From the NCBI RefSeq assembly GCF_014697475.1, contig NZ_JACJRV010000025.1:17852-81851 (forward strand): DNA of 64,000 nucleotides. The letters are read 5' to 3'. The position numbers and the translations under genes are program-made. This stretch comes from Nostoc sp. FACHB-152. Lineage in GTDB: Bacteria; Cyanobacteriota; Cyanobacteriia; Cyanobacteriales; Nostocaceae. The notes below the pieces were generated by a model. That model saw nothing but the letters and a program-made list of their open reading frames with translations. It ran no database searches and was not told where the DNA came from. Below, piece by piece: positions 27,191 through 35,865 of this stretch (the first letter of the stretch is position 1; each line of letters opens with the position of its first letter).

Positions 27191-28012
27191 GTGCATTTCC
27201 CCAATCCCCATACAGAATCAACAGTTGCATCAGCGCAAAGGCTTTTAGAACTGATTACGAATCTCAATGTTCCCTACGGCTATGAGCAATCATTGAGAAT
27301 TTGTCAGCAAACCCTGCTTGGAAATCGCTTCCTCTTGAGTATCAGCAAACAATCAGTGGGAGATAACCCTCACGGAAGGCTTTTAGATTTATGTTCTGAT
27401 TTGGCTATGCCTGAGGAGTTTCTAACGTTAAGCAAACAACATTTAAACTTGACAAGATTTGTCCATTTTGGGTTTGAGGAAAATCACAGCAAAAGTCTCT
27501 ACAAAGTTTATCTAGAATTAGACAATCCTGAGGATACTAATAATTGCGATCGCATCCTCTTGCATTTAAGCTTTAAGTGGAATCCTTTAAACAAATCTGA
27601 CAAAGTTATTACGAAATACTACCGTTATCCGGCTCTATTAGTCCAGGATATTGTTAACAAACTATCACAAGTTTATCCGGCTAATGCACATTCAGAATCT
27701 CTGGTAATTAGTAATAGTATTCTCGAAATTGCTGCTAAACGTTCAGGTGATAGTGGGCTAAGTTATCTAGAAGTAATAGAGGAAAATAACTCTAGAAAAT
27801 CCTACGATCTCAACATTTATCCAGCCAGACTGCGAGTGCGGGATATACAACATATTCTCGTCAAAATGTTCCGTTACTATTCCATTCCTGAAAATTTATT
27901 TTTGCCTCTTTATACTCAAATTAAAGACAAGTTATTGGGACATATTGCTGGTGGAATACACCGCAATGGTCAGGATTTTTTCAACATTTATTATGGACTG
28001 GAAGGCAGATAA
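27191..28012 (+). CDS. Unknown protein, possible alpha/beta enzyme of the radical SAM operon
   Basis: I do not recognise this 273-residue protein. It starts at a GTG only 7 bp after the radical SAM stop, and its own stop shares one base with the next ATG, so it is clearly cotranscribed. It has no signal peptide or transmembrane segment. Alternating helices and paired beta strands rich in aromatics are visible (VHFGFEEN, YKVYLEL, LHLSFKWN, YDLNIYP, DFFNIYYG), and the C-terminus holds a conserved-looking GHIAGGIHRNGQDFFNIYYG segment. The alternation of helices with aromatic strand pairs loosely recalls an ABBA-type barrel as in some prenyltransferases, but this is only an impression from sequence pattern. 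Confidence 0.75.
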   Translation: MHFPNPHTESTVASAQRLLELITNLNVPYGYEQSLRICQQTLLGNRFLLSISKQSVGDNPHGRLLDLCSDLAMPEEFLTLSKQHLNLTRFVHFGFEENHSKSLYKVYLELDNPEDTNNCDRILLHLSFKWNPLNKSDKVITKYYRYPALLVQDIVNKLSQVYPANAHSESLVISNSILEIAAKRSGDSGLSYLEVIEENNSRKSYDLNIYPARLRVRDIQHILVKMFRYYSIPENLFLPLYTQIKDKLLGHIAGGIHRNGQDFFNIYYGLEGR

Positions 28013-28890
28013 TGTTAAGAAATCTAGATGAGGATGACTTTGAGTATACGACTGCTCAAGATAAATATTTTAATTACTGTTTATGGCCATATACGCCAGT
28101 AGCTCCAGTAGAAAATAAGTTCCGCCCCGTCAATTTACTGGTTCATTCATTTCAAATCGCAGGAGTTGATGAGCGGGCTTTTCAAATTGTTCAATCTATC
28201 CGGGACGCGATCGGACTGTTTCAAACAGTATGGGGGGTGAAATGGCTAGGAAATCGCCTGGTTTGGGAATTTTATTTCTACGATTATCAAAGACGAGAAA
28301 GAAATATCTCAATGCAGCGAGTTTTAGAGGCGATCGCTCCCTACATCAATTGCGATGTTTCACCAAGGGATAATTTTCCCTATTTCATGTTTTCCCTAGA
28401 TATTGACCAAGAACTTGTTTCTGGTACTCGTAAACTAAAAACAATTAATATGTATATTGGCAACCCAGGGAGTACAGTTTCTTCGGGGATTGCCTATGCG
28501 ATCGGCGATCGCCAAACCCAGTTGGAAAACTTCTACTTTTTTTTCAATGCAGCGCAACAACTCTCCGATGTCGCATCAAAAATCTGTTGTTCTGCTCATA
28601 TTGACTGTCAGCAAATCGATATCCACCAAATTCTTTGGCCAGAACTACAAAAATGCCAAACAATCTGCCTAGCAAACAAGCAACAAAGCGACACAATTTA
28701 TTTCTCTGGTATTAATGTAGATCAGTTGCTCATCTTTCTGGTAAAGCTCGATTATCCAACTAAAATCATCGATTTTGTCAAGATTAACAGGGCAAAGCTC
28801 AGTCATTTACTGTATGATGTGGGCTTCGACTATCGGGCAGAAGAAGAAAATATAGTAATTCTTAAAAGTGGTTACTACGGTATATTTTGA
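28012..28890 (+). CDS. Unknown protein, last gene of the SapC/radical SAM operon
   Basis: This 292-residue protein is not one I recognise. Its ATG overlaps the preceding stop by one base (TAATG), indicating translational coupling with the 273-residue protein. It shows the same style of alternating helices and aromatic strands (LVWEFYFYDYQ, YFMFSLDID, INMYIGNPG, FYFFFNAAQQL), so the pair could be distant relatives or two halves of a heteromeric enzyme; this is inference. It is cytoplasmic by appearance. Downstream there is 146 bp before the convergent methyltransferase gene, with no obvious strong terminator. Confidence 0.75.
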   Translation: MLRNLDEDDFEYTTAQDKYFNYCLWPYTPVAPVENKFRPVNLLVHSFQIAGVDERAFQIVQSIRDAIGLFQTVWGVKWLGNRLVWEFYFYDYQRRERNISMQRVLEAIAPYINCDVSPRDNFPYFMFSLDIDQELVSGTRKLKTINMYIGNPGSTVSSGIAYAIGDRQTQLENFYFFFNAAQQLSDVASKICCSAHIDCQQIDIHQILWPELQKCQTICLANKQQSDTIYFSGINVDQLLIFLVKLDYPTKIIDFVKINRAKLSHLLYDVGFDYRAEEENIVILKSGYYGIF

Positions 28891-29036
28891 TGCTGATGTT
28901 CATCACATTTGGAATTTTCAATGCACAACTAACGCATGATAGTTCTTTACTGTTCCAGCTTATCCTTTTTGCGAAGCCATAAAAAATTTATTTGACTTCA
29001 TGGTTTTTAGCTGGAAGTCACGAAAACTTCTACAGT

Positions 29037-30041
29037 CTATTTGTTTGCAACTATCACTTGCTGTTGAGTGGGTGGCAGTGGATGAAGTTGGCAACGAGAA
29101 AAACCTGCATTGCTAAACATACTTTCGTACTCGCCAAATGTGTAGGCATCACCACTAGGCGTAGTTGCTAACATGACTAAGCTAAAAGCAGCCGCATCAG
29201 GTGGCGTAATCCGGTCAGTGTTTGGAATAAAATCGAAAACGATAACTCTTCCATCCGTAACCAGCGCATTCTTGATTTTTCGCAGTAGCTGTTCACAAGT
29301 TGCTACATCAAAATGATGTAAAAAGTTAGGCAGTAAAACCAAATCGTAGTTATTGCCATAATCGACTTCAAAAGCACTACCTGCAATTGTATGGTAGCGT
29401 GAACCAACTCCCTGGATTCGGGCGTTTTCTTGCGCTACCTCTAGAACCGATGCCCAATCAACCCCAAAAATTTCAGCATCAGGGTTATGTTGGGCAATGG
29501 CAATTCCAAATAAGCCATGAGAAGCTGAAATATCTAATACTTTGGTTGGCTTGATGTTATTTTGACTCACCAACTGAGCGATTAATTGTGCCGGATTTGC
29601 CATCATTGGTGCCATAGCTTTGGCAAATTGCACCCAGACTGGATTTTGGGGCGATAATGTGCCTTCAGAAGATACAACAGTGCCTCCTGTGCGAACGGCA
29701 GAAGTTAAGTCATTGAAGCTACTTGTGATCATGGGAGACAGTAAAAACTCAACTGTATCTCCTAAATAAAATTTGCTTTGCCGAGCCAAGAACATAGCTG
29801 AATCTGGCGTGAGCCTATAGCCTTCTGTTTCCTTGGTCATAAAGCCCATAATCACCAAGTAATCACACAAGATTCGCATTCCCCGCTCAGAGGTTTGGCA
29901 TTTTTGTGCCAGTGATTGGCTCGACTCAATCCCCTGACTGATAACACTAAAAATATCCAATTCAACTGCGGCTTTAATTGCTGCACTGCGTTGGTAAGCG
30001 TTAACTGTATTCAGGAATAGAGCAGGTGATGGTGTTGACAT
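29037..30041 (-). CDS. SAM-dependent methyltransferase (family 2 O-methyltransferase type)
   Basis: From ATG 30041 the protein has 334 residues; an upstream in-frame TTG at 30056 is possible, but the ATG has a GGAA sequence about 12 bases ahead. Residues about 5-95 form a dimerisation/winged-helix domain (AYQRSAAIKAAVELDIFSVI). The methyltransferase domain has the SAM loop VLDISASHGLFGIAIA, an acidic strand end in IFGVDWA and PNFLHHFD near residue 240. It is a different subfamily from the methyltransferase at 25142-26179, so not a recent duplicate. It converges on the SapC/radical SAM operon, and may or may not work with it. Substrate unknown. Confidence 0.85.
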   Translation of the reverse strand: MSTPSPALFLNTVNAYQRSAAIKAAVELDIFSVISQGIESSQSLAQKCQTSERGMRILCDYLVIMGFMTKETEGYRLTPDSAMFLARQSKFYLGDTVEFLLSPMITSSFNDLTSAVRTGGTVVSSEGTLSPQNPVWVQFAKAMAPMMANPAQLIAQLVSQNNIKPTKVLDISASHGLFGIAIAQHNPDAEIFGVDWASVLEVAQENARIQGVGSRYHTIAGSAFEVDYGNNYDLVLLPNFLHHFDVATCEQLLRKIKNALVTDGRVIVFDFIPNTDRITPPDAAAFSLVMLATTPSGDAYTFGEYESMFSNAGFSRCQLHPLPPTQQQVIVANK

Positions 30042-30212
30042 ATCAAGCTTTTCCAATGACTAAATCTCATCAGCAACTTTTACTAAACCGATAATTATCG
30101 CTCAGGCGATCGCTAATAACAATCTGTTGAATTTGTTTTTTAACAGTCTGAGTGCGCTTGGTAATCAGAACGGGTTGGACACTTAACAATAATAGAACAT
30201 CTCCTTGTTGGC

Positions 30213-30329
30213 TTATTCGTTCTGTGTAATAATCTCTCCGTTGCGGTATTCATGGCGTTCTGGGCTAGTTTGTTCTATAGCCCGATACTCGTCTAATGTC
30301 AGGCGAGTTTTTACTAAGTAGGAAGGCAC
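30213..30329 (-). pseudogene. Uma2/DUF820 family remnant (N-terminal fragment)
   Basis: A minus-strand open stretch of 38 codons from GTG 30329 encodes a segment that includes TRLTLDEYRAIEQTSPERHE followed by YRNGEII. This matches the conserved start of cyanobacterial Uma2 (DUF820) restriction-endonuclease-like proteins, normally 180-200 residues long. The frame stops immediately afterwards and no catalytic core follows, so this is a decayed fragment. Confidence 0.55.
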
Positions 30330-30395
30330 AAATAAACATAACTAGATAAGTCTTGGGCAAAATAGCTAAAAACCTCTTCCCTCCTGCCCTCTGGA

Positions 30396-30436
30396 GACAC
30401 TTGCGTGGGCGGGTTTCCCGACTTGAGTAAAGTGTC
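30396..30436. repeat. Hairpin repeat with GGGTTTCCC core, copy 2
   Basis: GACACTT (30396-30402) pairs with AAGTGTC (30430-30436) around GGGCGGGTTTCCCGAC. Arms differ from the other copies in the window, but both arms have changed together. Confidence 0.6.
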
Positions 30437-30690
30437 GTCCTCCTGCTTTCTCCTAATTACAATTATTTATGTCCCTCTACTTATATTTGAGCGCCAAATA
30501 AATATTTCGTCGTGCTTGGTATCACCTTGCTAACAAGTTTTTATCCCGTAAACACTCCATCAGGTTAGTAAAAGTTTAAAAGAGTAAAGTAGACTGTAAT
30601 GCCCAGCCTACTTTTTATCCCATACAGTTAAAGCCGTTTTCGCTCAAGCCGCAACCAACTTTCTTTAGCTTTGCATGAATTGGACACAGT

Positions 30691-31899
30691 TCATACCGTA
30701 AAAGTCTGACCAATAACACTGTTGAAATCAAAAGCCGTTGCCGGATGATTCGCACTACTGATCAACTCGAAATTCTGTACTAGCATATCTGTTGCGCCAT
30801 TGCTGATTGTATAGAAGCCAGAGGAATTTGCACTACCTGATAGGGTGTAGGTTCCAGAATCAAACAGCAGCTGATCTTTGCCATTACCACCATCAAACAA
30901 TCCGCTCCCAAATCCTTTGACAATATCATTGCCATCTCCAACAAGAATACTGCCATTACCAACAAAGCCACCCGTTAGAGCATCGACAATATCGTTACCA
31001 GCCTCAGTAAAAATAGTGCCACTATTGTCGAAGCGACTAAAACTACCAGTGGCAGTAATTGTGTCGTTCCCAGTACCCGTATTGATTGTGCCACTGTTGT
31101 TGATGCCGCTAGAACTACCAGTGGCAATAATTGTGTCGTTCCCAGTACCCGTATTGATTATGCCACCATTGCTGATGCCGCTAGAAGCACCAGTGCCAGT
31201 AATTGTGTCGTTCCCAGCACCTGTATCGATTATGCCTTGTCTAAGAATAGTGCCATCGAGTTTAGTGAGCTTGAAGTTGATAATGCCAGACTCGCCAGTA
31301 CTAGTGCCAGTTACAATATCGTCGCCAGAACCAGTATTGATTTTGCCAGCATAGTCGTTCCAGATGCCATTATTCGTACTAGAGCCAGTGATGATATCTT
31401 TACCTTTACCAGTATTGATGCAATTCAAGTTATAGATGCCTGCATCGTTGCCAGTAACAGTGATTGTGTCATTACCGTCATCAGTGTTAATCGTACCCTG
31501 GTTGTAGATGCCTTTGTATTTGCTAGTAGCAATGATTGTGTCATCATCCGCGCCAGTATTAATGGTGCTTTTATAGGGATTGTAGATCCCTGCAAAGTTG
31601 CCAGTACCACTGAGCGTATCTTTACCCTTGCCAGTATTAATAGTCCCTGCATTAGCAATTCCAATATCATCTAGATTGCCATCGTCATTATCCCCAACGC
31701 TAGTACTAGTACCGGAGATGTTGTCGTCCCCCTCTAAAGTATTAACAGTGACATCGGAGCTAACCTCAATAGCAATAGCATCATCGGTATTAACGCTAAC
31801 TACATCTTTATCCTTAGTCCATGTACCTAACAAAGTTGACGGGTTTACGTCTAAATACCAACCTTTGCTATTTAAATCCACGGTATTTGATTCAACCAT
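30691..31899 (-). CDS. RTX-like repeat protein of about 402 aa
   Basis: The protein is built almost entirely of 22-26 residue repeats of the form INTGTGNDTITATGSSSGINNSGT, a relative of the GGxGND calcium-binding nonapeptide in which each unit also carries an xGI(Y/S)N turn. The C-terminal 60 residues contain VGDGNDIVKG and LFDGGNGKDQLLF, closer to a standard RTX turn, and a non-repeat tail ending NSVIGQTFTV. There is no N-terminal signal peptide, which would fit export by a C-terminal type I signal. The start is taken as ATG 31899; a GTG at 31908 in the same frame is an alternative. Function unknown; calcium-binding surface or matrix protein is plausible. Confidence 0.75.
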   Translation of the reverse strand: MVESNTVDLNSKGWYLDVNPSTLLGTWTKDKDVVSVNTDDAIAIEVSSDVTVNTLEGDDNISGTSTSVGDNDDGNLDDIGIANAGTINTGKGKDTLSGTGNFAGIYNPYKSTINTGADDDTIIATSKYKGIYNQGTINTDDGNDTITVTGNDAGIYNLNCINTGKGKDIITGSSTNNGIWNDYAGKINTGSGDDIVTGTSTGESGIINFKLTKLDGTILRQGIIDTGAGNDTITGTGASSGISNGGIINTGTGNDTIIATGSSSGINNSGTINTGTGNDTITATGSFSRFDNSGTIFTEAGNDIVDALTGGFVGNGSILVGDGNDIVKGFGSGLFDGGNGKDQLLFDSGTYTLSGSANSSGFYTISNGATDMLVQNFELISSANHPATAFDFNSVIGQTFTV

Positions 31900-32121
31900 T
31901 TTGCTCACTCAAATAAGTTGTATTTTGACCAAAAATAATTATGTTTCGCTGATCACTAGCAGCTAGAGGATGTCTCTTTTCCGCCCTGATCATCTGTATC
32001 AGTGGTGATCTCATCAGCCTTGCTTCACCAAGCCCCGTTGGGGCGGGGTGTAGGGTGTGGGGTGTAGGGGAAGAGACAGCCCCAACAATCAGAGGGTTGG
32101 AAGCCCCGCCCTGAAAGGGCG

Positions 32122-32160
32122 ACCGTGTTGGAAGAGGATTCTGTCCTCTCCCAACACGGT
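32122..32160. repeat. Strong palindrome (17-bp stem, 5-base loop)
   Basis: ACCGTGTTGG at 32122-32131 pairs with CCAACACGGT at 32151-32160; after one mismatch, AGAGGA pairs with TCCTCT around a TTCTG loop. Sixteen of 17 stem positions are complementary. It could serve as a bidirectional terminator or be a mobile palindromic repeat; no T-run follows on either side. Confidence 0.6.
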
Positions 32161-32481
32161 GTTCATTACCCCCTACACCCTGTTCAACGTCTCTAAGTCC
32201 GAAATCAAAATGATCTGATGCCCCCTAATTTATTCGTGGAAAACCACCCAGTACTCCTATGTACACATCATTAATCCGTGCCTATATACTTAGGCGATAA
32301 AAAGTATTTTTTAAAACTGAGTTTTAAAAAATCTCTCATCACTGTGTAATAATAAACACTAAAACTTAGTAAGTGTAAAATCACTGCTCTACGAAAACAT
32401 TTACAATTCGGTTCATAATTTCTCGATCAAGCAAAAATTATGATGTAGCAAAAGCATATAGTTAGCAATAGTCTATTTCAG

Positions 32482-32505
32482 AAAATGCATAGTATTATGC
32501 ATTTT
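32482..32505. repeat. Perfect 10-bp inverted repeat AAAATGCATA
   Basis: AAAATGCATA and TATGCATTTT are separated by GTAT and followed by more T residues on the plus strand. It could be a small terminator or a protein-binding palindrome. No transcript from either side is obvious. Confidence 0.45.
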
Positions 32506-32840
32506 TTACAATTCTTTTCTCGCCCTACTCTTGCTGCTATTGATAAAAGCCCAGTGCAATATGTGTTGAAAACGGGTTATATTGCCGCCACTCCAAAACA
32601 CAAGCATGACAATACGCCTGCTGCTGATCCCTGCCGTTCTTTCTCCTGCTGTCCCAGTGACTATTGCTCCCCCTCGCCCCCAAAGAAAGAGTCCCCATGT
32701 TCTCGACGGGCTAGGATAGTTGCCCAGGTCGCGGCAATTCTATCGTGACGCTGTTTGCGCCATGCGGTGAATAGAAGTCGAAAAATAAATAAAATTAGCA
32801 CATGAAAAGCTAGAAATAGTTGATGGAATGTGGTAAGAAA

Positions 32841-32963
32841 ATGAATTCGCCCTTGAGCATTGAAGTAAAAAATCTCAATAACCTGGGGATAGTAGCAGGA
32901 ATCATCGATGAAATAGGGCTGGTAGATCAAATAAATAATGACTTTTACAACTGTTCTCTCTAA
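32841..32963 (+). pseudogene. Truncated IS1634-type transposase (DUF4277 N-terminus)
   Basis: ATG 32841 opens a 40-codon frame containing LNNLGIVAGIIDEIGLVDQI, the characteristic start of DUF4277 at the N-terminus of IS1634-family cyanobacterial transposases (normally about 500-550 residues). Similarity stops after about 33 codons near 32937, and the frame ends at 32961-32963, 11 bp from the stop codon of the convergent ABC transporter gene. This is the broken edge of an old insertion. Confidence 0.7.
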
Positions 32964-32974
32964 CCTGCGATAAA

Positions 32975-35863
32975 TTACTCCAATTGACGAGCAACCAGAC
33001 GCGCAAATAAACCTTCTTGACCGATCAATTCGGAAAAATTACCTACCTGTACAATCCGACCAGCATCCATTACATAGATGCGATCGGCGTTGCGAATGGT
33101 GCTGAGGCGATGGGCAATGACTATTCTAGTAGCATTTAATCTATCTAGACTTTCGGTGACGATCGCTTGAGTATGATTATCCAATGCACTGGTTGCTTCA
33201 TCCATCAAGATAATTTTTGGCTGGGAAACTAGCGATCGCGCAATCAATAATCGTTGTCTTTGTCCACCAGATAGGTTGCTACCACCTTCACTAATTACAG
33301 TGTGCATTTGCATCGGCATTTGTCGGATATCATCAGCTAATCCTGCCATTTGTGCCGCTTCCCAAGCTTCATCGCGTGATACTATCGCCCCAGCCGTGAT
33401 ATTTTCAAAAATCGAGCCTGAACCAATTCTGCCATTTTGCAAGACTACGCCTAATTTGCGGCGTAGAGTCTGAACATCCAATCCAGCTAAGTCTTGACTA
33501 TCATAATAAACCTTACCGCTTAATGGACTTTCAAATCCCAACAGTAAACGGAATATTGTTGATTTTCCACTGCCGGAAGGGCCAACAATCGCAATAAATT
33601 CTCCTGGTTCGGCACGCAGGCTGACATTATCGAGAATTAACGGCGCATTTTCTGTATAGCGAAAGCTGACATTTTCTAAGGAGATGTGACCAACTAATTG
33701 GCCTGGGTTTTCTTTAATGGAGTCAAATTCTAATGGCGATCGCAAAATTGGTTGCATCCGTTGCCACATGGGAACAATGCTCCAAATCCCAGTTACAGTA
33801 TTGCTGAGGTCAATTACTCCTTTCATAAAAATGACTAAAGCAGAGTTAAAAGCTAAAAATACTCCTGTAGATAACTGGGTTTTAAGAAACAAGGTAGAAG
33901 TGGCAAAAATTAAGATAGAACTGAATACTGGTAGTGCTTCGTTAAATACAGAGATGCGATCGTTAATTAACTGCACACTAGTTTTGAGCCTGACTTGCTG
34001 AGTGTACTTTTTTGACCAAGCGGCAAACGCTCGTTCTTCGGCCATTGCAACTCGCAATTTGGCAACGCCATTAATTATCTGCACTACCAATCCCTGAAGT
34101 TCGCCATCAAGTTGTTGCTGTTTTTGGGATTTCTTCACCAAAAAAACGCTAGCCACAACTGTCACTATAGCGGCTAATATTGCTAAACCAGCTGCCACTA
34201 AGGCGAGTTTTGGACTATATACAAACATTAGTACCAAGTTGAGTAAAGCAAATACACCACTTAACAATGCTCTTTGAGTAGTGTCGCTGAGTTTTTGATG
34301 AATGTGGCGCACCGACATAACGCGGTTGACCAAATCTCCGGTAGTGTATTGACGAAAAAACTTGGGACTCAATCTCAGTAATCGATCCCACAGTGCAGGT
34401 TGCAGCATTGCATCTGTAACGCTTTCCACTCGCAGAGTCATAAAACTTTGGACAATTTGAAAGGCTAACTGTCCAAAAGCAACTGCTACTAAAATCGAAC
34501 CTATCTGCCAGAGTAAGGTGCGATCGCTATCAGGAATTGCATGATTAACTAAAATAGCTGTCGCTTGGGGTGCAATCATGCCTAACAAAGTTCCGAGCAT
34601 CCCTAAACCGAAAATTCCAGCAATGTCTTTTTGATAACCATTAATAGCAAACTGCCATAGTTTAATGGCACTGTGTGCCATGTTGGGTAAGGGTTTATAC
34701 AGAATATAAGCTGAAGGCAATAATGTTTTTGCTACTGCCTGGTTTACGGGTGTGCGAGTTTGAGTAAAAGGGTCAAATAGAACATAACCCTGATTTTCTG
34801 TAGGTAATATAGCTACGGGATGTTGTTCTGAATCAACATAACCCAACAACGGGCCTTGATCCTTGCGCCACCAACCATGAGTTAACTGCACGCGACGGGT
34901 ACGAATTTGTGATGAGCGGGCGATCGCTTCCACTGGATCTTTGAGATGCGTGATATCCTCACCTGTAGGATAGCAAAGTTGGATTCCCTGTACCCTAGCT
35001 ACTGCTCCCAACGCGACTAGTAAAGGCGCGCCTACCTGAAAAAATCCGGTTTCTATCTCTGGCTCTAATACTGCGGCTAGTTGGGATAATGCCCCTTGAG
35101 CGACTTGGCGATTTAGTTGTTTTCGTTCTTCAAAACGCCGCCGATTTGCTTCTGCTTCTTGAGCAAATACCAAACTTAAATAAGATAAAAAATAAGTGTG
35201 TAAATTTGTTAAACTCGCAGATAAATTATCAATATAATTTAACTCTGCGGTTGTTAATAATTGCCCAGTAACTAAATTTTCCGCCTCCAACCATAAACCA
35301 CTAGTCACAGGAAAAGCAGGCGATTTAAAATCTAATTGCAGATGTTCAACTCCCATCCATCGAGCATTACCTTGCTGCAACTTCAACCAAAAAATTGATT
35401 TTTGTGACACTTGTAGTGTTTCACCATCACCTAGAGAAAAGTTGCCATTAGTATTAATTTGGACAATATTTAATGGGGTTGTTAAAACTATTTCTTGAGC
35501 AATAATTGTTTGGCTTAAATTGTGTATCCAAGCTTCTACAAGAGCTATAGCTTGTTGGGGATTATTTGAGTTAATTTGTGCCACAAAATCGCCCATTGGC
35601 AAGCCAGATAAAATTGTGTTTTCCAGTGCTACCGCAACAAAACTCCATTCTCCCGATACAGCACCAAATAACGCTGCATCTGGAGAAACATTAAATAAAT
35701 AATGCCGACGTTCAGCTGGTGAACCATCCTTGATCTTGGTTGCAAACACAGCCAATGTTCCAGACTGCACTACCCATAATGTCTGCGGGTCATTTAGTAA
35801 GATAAGTTCATTGGCTTTAAGGTTGTAGAGATTGGGAGAATAATTCATTTTGGTGTAAGTCAT
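32975..35863 (-). CDS. NHLP-type peptide export ABC transporter, permease/ATPase without peptidase
   Basis: From ATG 35863 (ribosome binding site GAGGAGG lies in the last codons of the upstream gene, leaving a 2-bp gap) the protein has 962 residues. The first ~380 residues are a cyclic-nucleotide-binding-like/NHLP-specific cytoplasmic region without a C39 cysteine protease motif; residues about 400-690 are an ABC type 1 transmembrane domain; the rest is the ATPase with Walker A IVGPSGSGKST, signature NLSGGQRQR, Walker B IILMDEATSALD and the H-loop IVIAHRLST. This matches the second ABC component of NHLM/NHLP bacteriocin export systems, which accompanies a peptidase-bearing partner. It is the last gene of the exporter operon; a transposase remnant lies directly downstream. 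Confidence 0.88.
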   Translation of the reverse strand: MTYTKMNYSPNLYNLKANELILLNDPQTLWVVQSGTLAVFATKIKDGSPAERRHYLFNVSPDAALFGAVSGEWSFVAVALENTILSGLPMGDFVAQINSNNPQQAIALVEAWIHNLSQTIIAQEIVLTTPLNIVQINTNGNFSLGDGETLQVSQKSIFWLKLQQGNARWMGVEHLQLDFKSPAFPVTSGLWLEAENLVTGQLLTTAELNYIDNLSASLTNLHTYFLSYLSLVFAQEAEANRRRFEERKQLNRQVAQGALSQLAAVLEPEIETGFFQVGAPLLVALGAVARVQGIQLCYPTGEDITHLKDPVEAIARSSQIRTRRVQLTHGWWRKDQGPLLGYVDSEQHPVAILPTENQGYVLFDPFTQTRTPVNQAVAKTLLPSAYILYKPLPNMAHSAIKLWQFAINGYQKDIAGIFGLGMLGTLLGMIAPQATAILVNHAIPDSDRTLLWQIGSILVAVAFGQLAFQIVQSFMTLRVESVTDAMLQPALWDRLLRLSPKFFRQYTTGDLVNRVMSVRHIHQKLSDTTQRALLSGVFALLNLVLMFVYSPKLALVAAGLAILAAIVTVVASVFLVKKSQKQQQLDGELQGLVVQIINGVAKLRVAMAEERAFAAWSKKYTQQVRLKTSVQLINDRISVFNEALPVFSSILIFATSTLFLKTQLSTGVFLAFNSALVIFMKGVIDLSNTVTGIWSIVPMWQRMQPILRSPLEFDSIKENPGQLVGHISLENVSFRYTENAPLILDNVSLRAEPGEFIAIVGPSGSGKSTIFRLLLGFESPLSGKVYYDSQDLAGLDVQTLRRKLGVVLQNGRIGSGSIFENITAGAIVSRDEAWEAAQMAGLADDIRQMPMQMHTVISEGGSNLSGGQRQRLLIARSLVSQPKIILMDEATSALDNHTQAIVTESLDRLNATRIVIAHRLSTIRNADRIYVMDAGRIVQVGNFSELIGQEGLFARLVARQLE

Positions 35864-35865
35864 TT

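Larger units (their letters stand above)
30042..30690. other. Intergenic region with gene remnants
   Basis: About 650 bp without an intact gene. It contains a short Uma2-like remnant (30213-30329, minus) and one GGGTTTCCC hairpin repeat (30396-30436). A further open minus-strand stretch of about 58 codons at roughly 30070-30250 lacks a convincing start and is not recognised. From 30440 to 30690 I see nothing coding. Confidence 0.5.
31900..32840. other. Repeat-rich intergenic region
   Basis: About 940 bp with no convincing intact gene. It contains a G-rich direct repeat (GTGTAGGGTGTGGGGTGTAGG, about 32048-32070), a very strong palindrome at 32122-32160 and a perfect 10-bp inverted repeat at 32482-32505. 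Short open frames at 32485-32748 (plus) and 32661-32930 (minus) overlap each other, have no recognisable domain and are not called as genes. Confidence 0.5.

Noticed and set aside
31237..31674. Plus-strand frame of 145 codons opposite the small RTX-like gene
   Set aside because: Reflects the periodic repeat on the opposite strand; that strand gives clear GNDT repeats, this one gives no domain.
32485..32748. Plus-strand frame of 87 codons, rich in Pro, Ser and Cys
   Set aside because: Starts inside a palindrome, overlaps another open frame on the other strand, has no domain and a composition unlike its neighbours; probably remnant DNA.
32661..32930. Minus-strand frame of 89 codons with a hydrophobic middle
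   Set aside because: No ribosome binding site; antisense to the transposase remnant, which is the better explanation for its first part.
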